From: Acidimicrobiaceae bacterium
GTDB taxonomy: Bacteria > Actinomycetota > Acidimicrobiia > Acidimicrobiales > Microtrichaceae
Length of the DNA: 9,995 nucleotides
Direction of reading: 5' to 3'
NCBI GenBank assembly: GCA_003514205.1
Contig: DORQ01000266.1
Coordinates: forward strand, 2,994-12,988
In this document: in pieces, positions 6,785 to 9,995 of the stretch
How positions within the stretch are numbered: position 1 is the stretch's first letter
Layout of the letters: every line of letters begins with the position of its first letter
The notes under the pieces: generated by a model
Told to the model about the DNA's origin: nothing
Database searches by the model: none
What the model saw: only the letters and a program-made list of their open reading frames with translations
Translations under genes and position numbers: made by a program

Positions 6785-9496
6785 TTACCGCTCAAGAGCC
6801 ACGCTGTCCAACGAGGCGGGTAGCTCGATTCCTGAGGCCGCCAGGATGCCGAACACCCAGATCGAGGGGCCATGGGATTGCTGAATCGTAAACTCACTCA
6901 TTGCCCCGACGTTTGGAAGGTCAAAGTAGGAATACAAGTAGGGCAACGAAGCCCCCAATGGCTTCGTTTGTTGAGGCTCAAGAAAGTACTGCCGAACCCA
7001 ATCAGTACCTGGTTCGAGGAGGTGAGCCCCGTACACCGGCGTACCGCTCACCACTGGGATGGGCCCGTCCAACGTATCGACGATCCGAGGGTTCTTGGGT
7101 GGGTTGTCTCCAATCCCTGTGATGTAACTCTGGTTCAACGGATTGGCGCCGAGCGAGGTAGAGGCCACCCCAATCGAGGTCTCCAAGAATGAACGGTCAC
7201 CCGTCACCAGGTAGGCACGAAGGAGACCCATTGCATGCGGCGTGCCCCCAATGCCAAAGCCCCAGATCAACGGAATCGATGGATGTTCAAGCCCAAATCC
7301 GAACTTCGTGGTCCGAATCGCGTTCTGCAGACTCGCGCCTGACGCTCGATAGCTTTCGATGATGTTCGCTCGCACCGCAGGGTTGGTGCGATCAACTGGG
7401 GCACGGAGATACGCCCAGCCAGCGTCGCACCATTCGTTGAGGTGGCATTCGAGTTCGAGTTTCACCCCGGAAGTGAACGGTCCCTGCTCCTCAAACACAC
7501 GACCATGAGCAGGATCATTCTCAATTCGCAAGAAGACCGCATGCGCTGTTGAGCGCTGCGCTGCAGTTGAGTTTCGTGCCTCCTCGCCGCTTGGTTCGGG
7601 CTGCTTGTCTGCCCACAGAAGCGCCGACCGAGCTGAGTCTTCATACTGCTGCGCGCGCTCAGGGTCGATCTCTCGCAGTATGAGCGATGCCTCGGCCGCC
7701 ACAGACGCATAGATGTAGGAACTCCAAGAGTCTGGGGCGAAGGCGTAATGTTCGAGGTCTTCCTCCCATGAGCTCACCCCCATGGCTGGGAATCCACTCG
7801 CCTCAACGCCGCCACGAATGGCACCGTCAGATCGCTGCATACGGCGATACAAGTCCACGCTCCACAGCGCCTCATCCACGAGATCTGGCACTGAATCGCC
7901 CGATTCATCGATGTTGAGGTCGAACTGGCCATAGGTTCCTGGCGCAAGTTGGACGAGGTCAAAGAGGTCTCGGGCCACATACAGATGCTGGATTCGCCTG
8001 TCCCAGTCCCCAGCGTCGAAGTGGCCTCCCCAAGCGCCTTCAACAACATCGCCAACCTTCTTGCGCTTCAACGCGTCGAACACCTCATCATCGGCCATGG
8101 TGGACGCCTCGAGTTGAGTGAGCGCCGTCTCCCGAACCACTGTCTCATCCTCAGCATGGTCAGCCCGTGGCCGGCTGAAGGAAGCCTGGGGCTCGCCGAG
8201 GGCGATTCCGCTCCGTTGATAGTGCAAGGACCGAGAGATCATCGCAACTGCCTGTCGCCAGGTTGCAGTCTCTGAGAGAGTGACCACTCCTGAGCAGCCG
8301 ACGACTTCAACACAGATCCTGACTCGTCCAGGCGCCGTAACCGTTGAAAAGTCGAGAGCCCAGACTCGTGATCCGGTGAGCTCACCCCGGGCGAGTTCCC
8401 CATTTTCATCGGGTTCTCGCAGCACTCCGCTGCCCTGATACAACACTGCCGAGGTGTCCACATCGATCACTGAAAAGGCGGGCTGGTCAGGAAACTCAAT
8501 GCCAGGCCCGTCGAGCTTTCCCGTGGTCGAGTCAAACCCGGTCTCCCCGTCGAACGCTGAAAGGAACCCAATCTTGTTCGGGTCGGTGGGCCGATACCCC
8601 AGTTGATTCACATGCACTGAGGGACTTCTGCTGCTGGCAGGCTCAAAAGTAAACGGCTCGACGGCCACCGTTGCATCGGGTGCCGTGACCTGAATTGTCT
8701 CGCCAGCGGTGACTGGACCATCGAGATGCAGGGCAATGACGTGCGAGGAGGTAACCACCGGTGGATCGGCTATCGGGGAGACATTGTTCGGTCGCGTCGA
8801 TCGGACGACCTTGGTGACCGTAATCTCACGGCCATCAGTTGACACCACACTCCAGTCGCCCTCGAGTTTCTCTGGATCAAGTACCGTGCCGAGAATCTGA
8901 TCAGGCTCACCACCACCAACCCGGTCGATGCGCTGTGAGTCAATGGAAACTGCGACAACTGACGGGCCCATCAGGGCAACAGTTGCTACTGGTGGATCCT
9001 GGAGTGCTGCCGAACGATTGGAATCGACTAGCGCTCCGCCGACTACCGGCTGTGTCGGCGTTGCAGAGCTCGACGAACGAAATCGGGCAAACACCTCTTG
9101 GTACCCCTCGAAGGTGGCCAACTCGACACTCGGCTCCAGGGGCACCCACTGCACCGCCTCGAAGGTTGGGTCTTGACTCACTTGCATCTCTGCCGATCCG
9201 GACGGGGCCTTCACGTCGACCCGCACGCCTCGTGTTTCCCCATCCAGCGGTGTGACCTCAAGTGCACCGAGCCCTGGCGGAGGAGGAGGAGTGGTCGCCG
9301 GACTGGGCTGGCCCCGCAGATCTGAGTTTCTGTTGTTCAGCCACAGGCCACCCAGTATCAAGGCCATCACGATCCCCACCGCCAGAAGCAGGGTGCGCAA
9401 CTTGGACCGGCCACGTGGCGGCACCGGTGGGGAGCTCTCGTGGTGGGCTTCGTCGTTCTGGGCCGAGATCACGTTCTCGGTGCGGTCATCCGTCAC
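6785..9496 (-). CDS. Membrane-anchored glycoside hydrolase family 9 (endoglucanase-like) with N-terminal Ig-like modules
   Basis: A 903-residue enzyme predicted to cut beta-linked glucan-like polysaccharide outside the membrane. A polar cytoplasmic N-terminus (1-33) is followed by one TM helix (about 34-53) with no cleavage site evident, and a Pro-rich linker (about 62-75). Two beta-rich modules follow: one at about 78-158, Ig/FN3-like with SQDPTFEAVQW, and one at about 168-285. A CelD_N-type Ig domain begins at VHVNQLGY (294-301) and the (alpha/alpha)6 GH9 domain covers about 412-890. GGHFDAGDWD (490-499) supplies the catalytic base, expected to be the second Asp of DAGD, D497. The acid is E868 in MSEFTI. 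LGANPLNQSYITG (782-794) matches the family, but the usual downstream His-x-Arg is replaced by KNPRIV. The GTG start at 9496 has GAGG 6 nt upstream and overlaps the flippase end by 11 bp, implying coupled translation. Its true substrate is probably the polysaccharide made by this locus. Confidence 0.88.
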   Translation of the reverse strand: MTDDRTENVISAQNDEAHHESSPPVPPRGRSKLRTLLLAVGIVMALILGGLWLNNRNSDLRGQPSPATTPPPPPGLGALEVTPLDGETRGVRVDVKAPSGSAEMQVSQDPTFEAVQWVPLEPSVELATFEGYQEVFARFRSSSSATPTQPVVGGALVDSNRSAALQDPPVATVALMGPSVVAVSIDSQRIDRVGGGEPDQILGTVLDPEKLEGDWSVVSTDGREITVTKVVRSTRPNNVSPIADPPVVTSSHVIALHLDGPVTAGETIQVTAPDATVAVEPFTFEPASSRSPSVHVNQLGYRPTDPNKIGFLSAFDGETGFDSTTGKLDGPGIEFPDQPAFSVIDVDTSAVLYQGSGVLREPDENGELARGELTGSRVWALDFSTVTAPGRVRICVEVVGCSGVVTLSETATWRQAVAMISRSLHYQRSGIALGEPQASFSRPRADHAEDETVVRETALTQLEASTMADDEVFDALKRKKVGDVVEGAWGGHFDAGDWDRRIQHLYVARDLFDLVQLAPGTYGQFDLNIDESGDSVPDLVDEALWSVDLYRRMQRSDGAIRGGVEASGFPAMGVSSWEEDLEHYAFAPDSWSSYIYASVAAEASLILREIDPERAQQYEDSARSALLWADKQPEPSGEEARNSTAAQRSTAHAVFLRIENDPAHGRVFEEQGPFTSGVKLELECHLNEWCDAGWAYLRAPVDRTNPAVRANIIESYRASGASLQNAIRTTKFGFGLEHPSIPLIWGFGIGGTPHAMGLLRAYLVTGDRSFLETSIGVASTSLGANPLNQSYITGIGDNPPKNPRIVDTLDGPIPVVSGTPVYGAHLLEPGTDWVRQYFLEPQQTKPLGASLPYLYSYFDLPNVGAMSEFTIQQSHGPSIWVFGILAASGIELPASLDSVALER

Positions 9497-9995
9497 TCAG
9501 CGCCTCATTCCGACGCCCCGCGTCGTGGGCTCGTTGCGCATGCAGGAGTGCTGCCCACGCAACAATGGACAGAACGACCTCCGACACGATGGTGCCAAGC
9601 GCTCCTCCCTTCCAGCCAAGCCACGGAATCAGCGTTGCGTATGCAGCGAGGCTCACCACCGAAGAGCCGATCATGATCCAGCTACGCGCCCCAACGCGGC
9701 CCAGACCGAGTAGCCCGCTCAGAGCAAACGGCCAGGTCGCGTGGAGTGGCAAGAACGCAAGCAGCCAGGGCACCATTTTCCGTGCAGCGTCAAAGTCCTC
9801 GCTGATGAAATCGATCACAAATGGCGCTAGCAACCAGACGACCGCCATCGCGACGCAGGAATACAACACAGAAACGGCCGTGAATCGCGCTGCGCGCTTG
9901 ACCTGGGCGCCGTTGCCGTCAGTGTCGTTGTCGAGGAAGTGGAGATGGCTGGAGCTGATGATCACATCCACCGGCAGAAACGCGATGCTCACCAC
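9486..9995 (-). CDS. Wzx/MviN-type polysaccharide flippase, C-terminal part (5' end outside window)
   Basis: The last 169 or so residues of a multi-pass membrane protein of the MOP exporter superfamily (Wzx/RfbX/MviN-like), which flips lipid-linked sugar units across the cytoplasmic membrane. Helices are visible at about 41-63, 74-95, 107-124 and 132-151 of the visible part. Features of the C-terminal half of these flippases include LLGLGRVGARSWI (95-107), a small-to-aromatic helix, and PWLGWKGGALGTIVSEV (124-140), which fits the conserved G-x-x-GA(A/L)-x-(A/G)T helix entry. The reading frame is open to the window edge. The codon at the edge is GTG, but family length (around 400-500 residues) shows the gene continues beyond it. 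It ends in a short polar tail and its TGA lies inside the GH9 coding sequence (11-bp overlap), so it is the upstream partner in an operon. Some other MOP transporter is possible, but the neighbouring wzz-like gene favours polysaccharide export. Confidence 0.78.
   Translation of the reverse strand: MVSIAFLPVDVIISSSHLHFLDNDTDGNGAQVKRAARFTAVSVLYSCVAMAVVWLLAPFVIDFISEDFDAARKMVPWLLAFLPLHATWPFALSGLLGLGRVGARSWIMIGSSVVSLAAYATLIPWLGWKGGALGTIVSEVVLSIVAWAALLHAQRAHDAGRRNEALSDG

Noticed and set aside
1..9995. tRNA, rRNA, CRISPR array, insertion sequence or phage genes
   Set aside because: No cloverleaf-like segment, regular repeat-spacer pattern, transposase or integrase motif, or terminal inverted repeats with target duplications were seen on either strand.

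Overview
The window looks like a moderately GC-rich actinobacterial chromosome. GTG starts, Asp/Glu/Ala-rich proteins and a coenzyme-B12 ethylmalonyl-CoA mutase fit Actinomycetota, possibly Acidimicrobiia-like. That placement is inference from style and gene content, because no rRNA or other marker gene is present.

Layout from left to right: (1) a plus-strand membrane glycosyltransferase of the GT39/PMT-like fold (66-1673), possibly coupled to an upstream gene cut by the window edge; (2) a convergent 77-residue two-helix membrane protein on the minus strand (1725-1958); (3) a 286-bp divergent intergenic region holding direct and inverted repeats but no gene; (4) a plus-strand ethylmalonyl-CoA mutase (2245-4227), a central-carbon enzyme standing alone between glycan genes; (5) a plus-strand membrane-anchored, catalytically degenerate GGDEF protein (4337-5215). 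On the minus strand, transcribed from the right edge inwards, is a polysaccharide operon: (6) the C-terminal part of a Wzx/MviN-type lipid-linked sugar flippase (9486 to the edge), overlapping by 11 bp (7) a membrane-anchored family 9 glycoside hydrolase with long beta-rich N-terminal modules (6785-9496), followed after 73 bp by (8) a Wzz/BY-kinase-like chain-length protein whose ATPase domain has lost the Walker A lysine (5224-6711).

Working model: the minus-strand genes export, trim and set the length of a cell-surface polysaccharide. The neighbouring GGDEF protein has lost its cyclase active site but keeps an RxxD motif at the correct I-site position, so it may be a c-di-GMP receptor controlling that machinery, as PelD does for Pel polysaccharide. 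The two operons converge with only 8 bp between stop codons. Two regulatory or energy-coupling proteins side by side that keep the fold but lack the catalytic residues, together with a tethered GH9 enzyme, are the most interesting part of the window. The functional link between them is inference from gene order and motifs.
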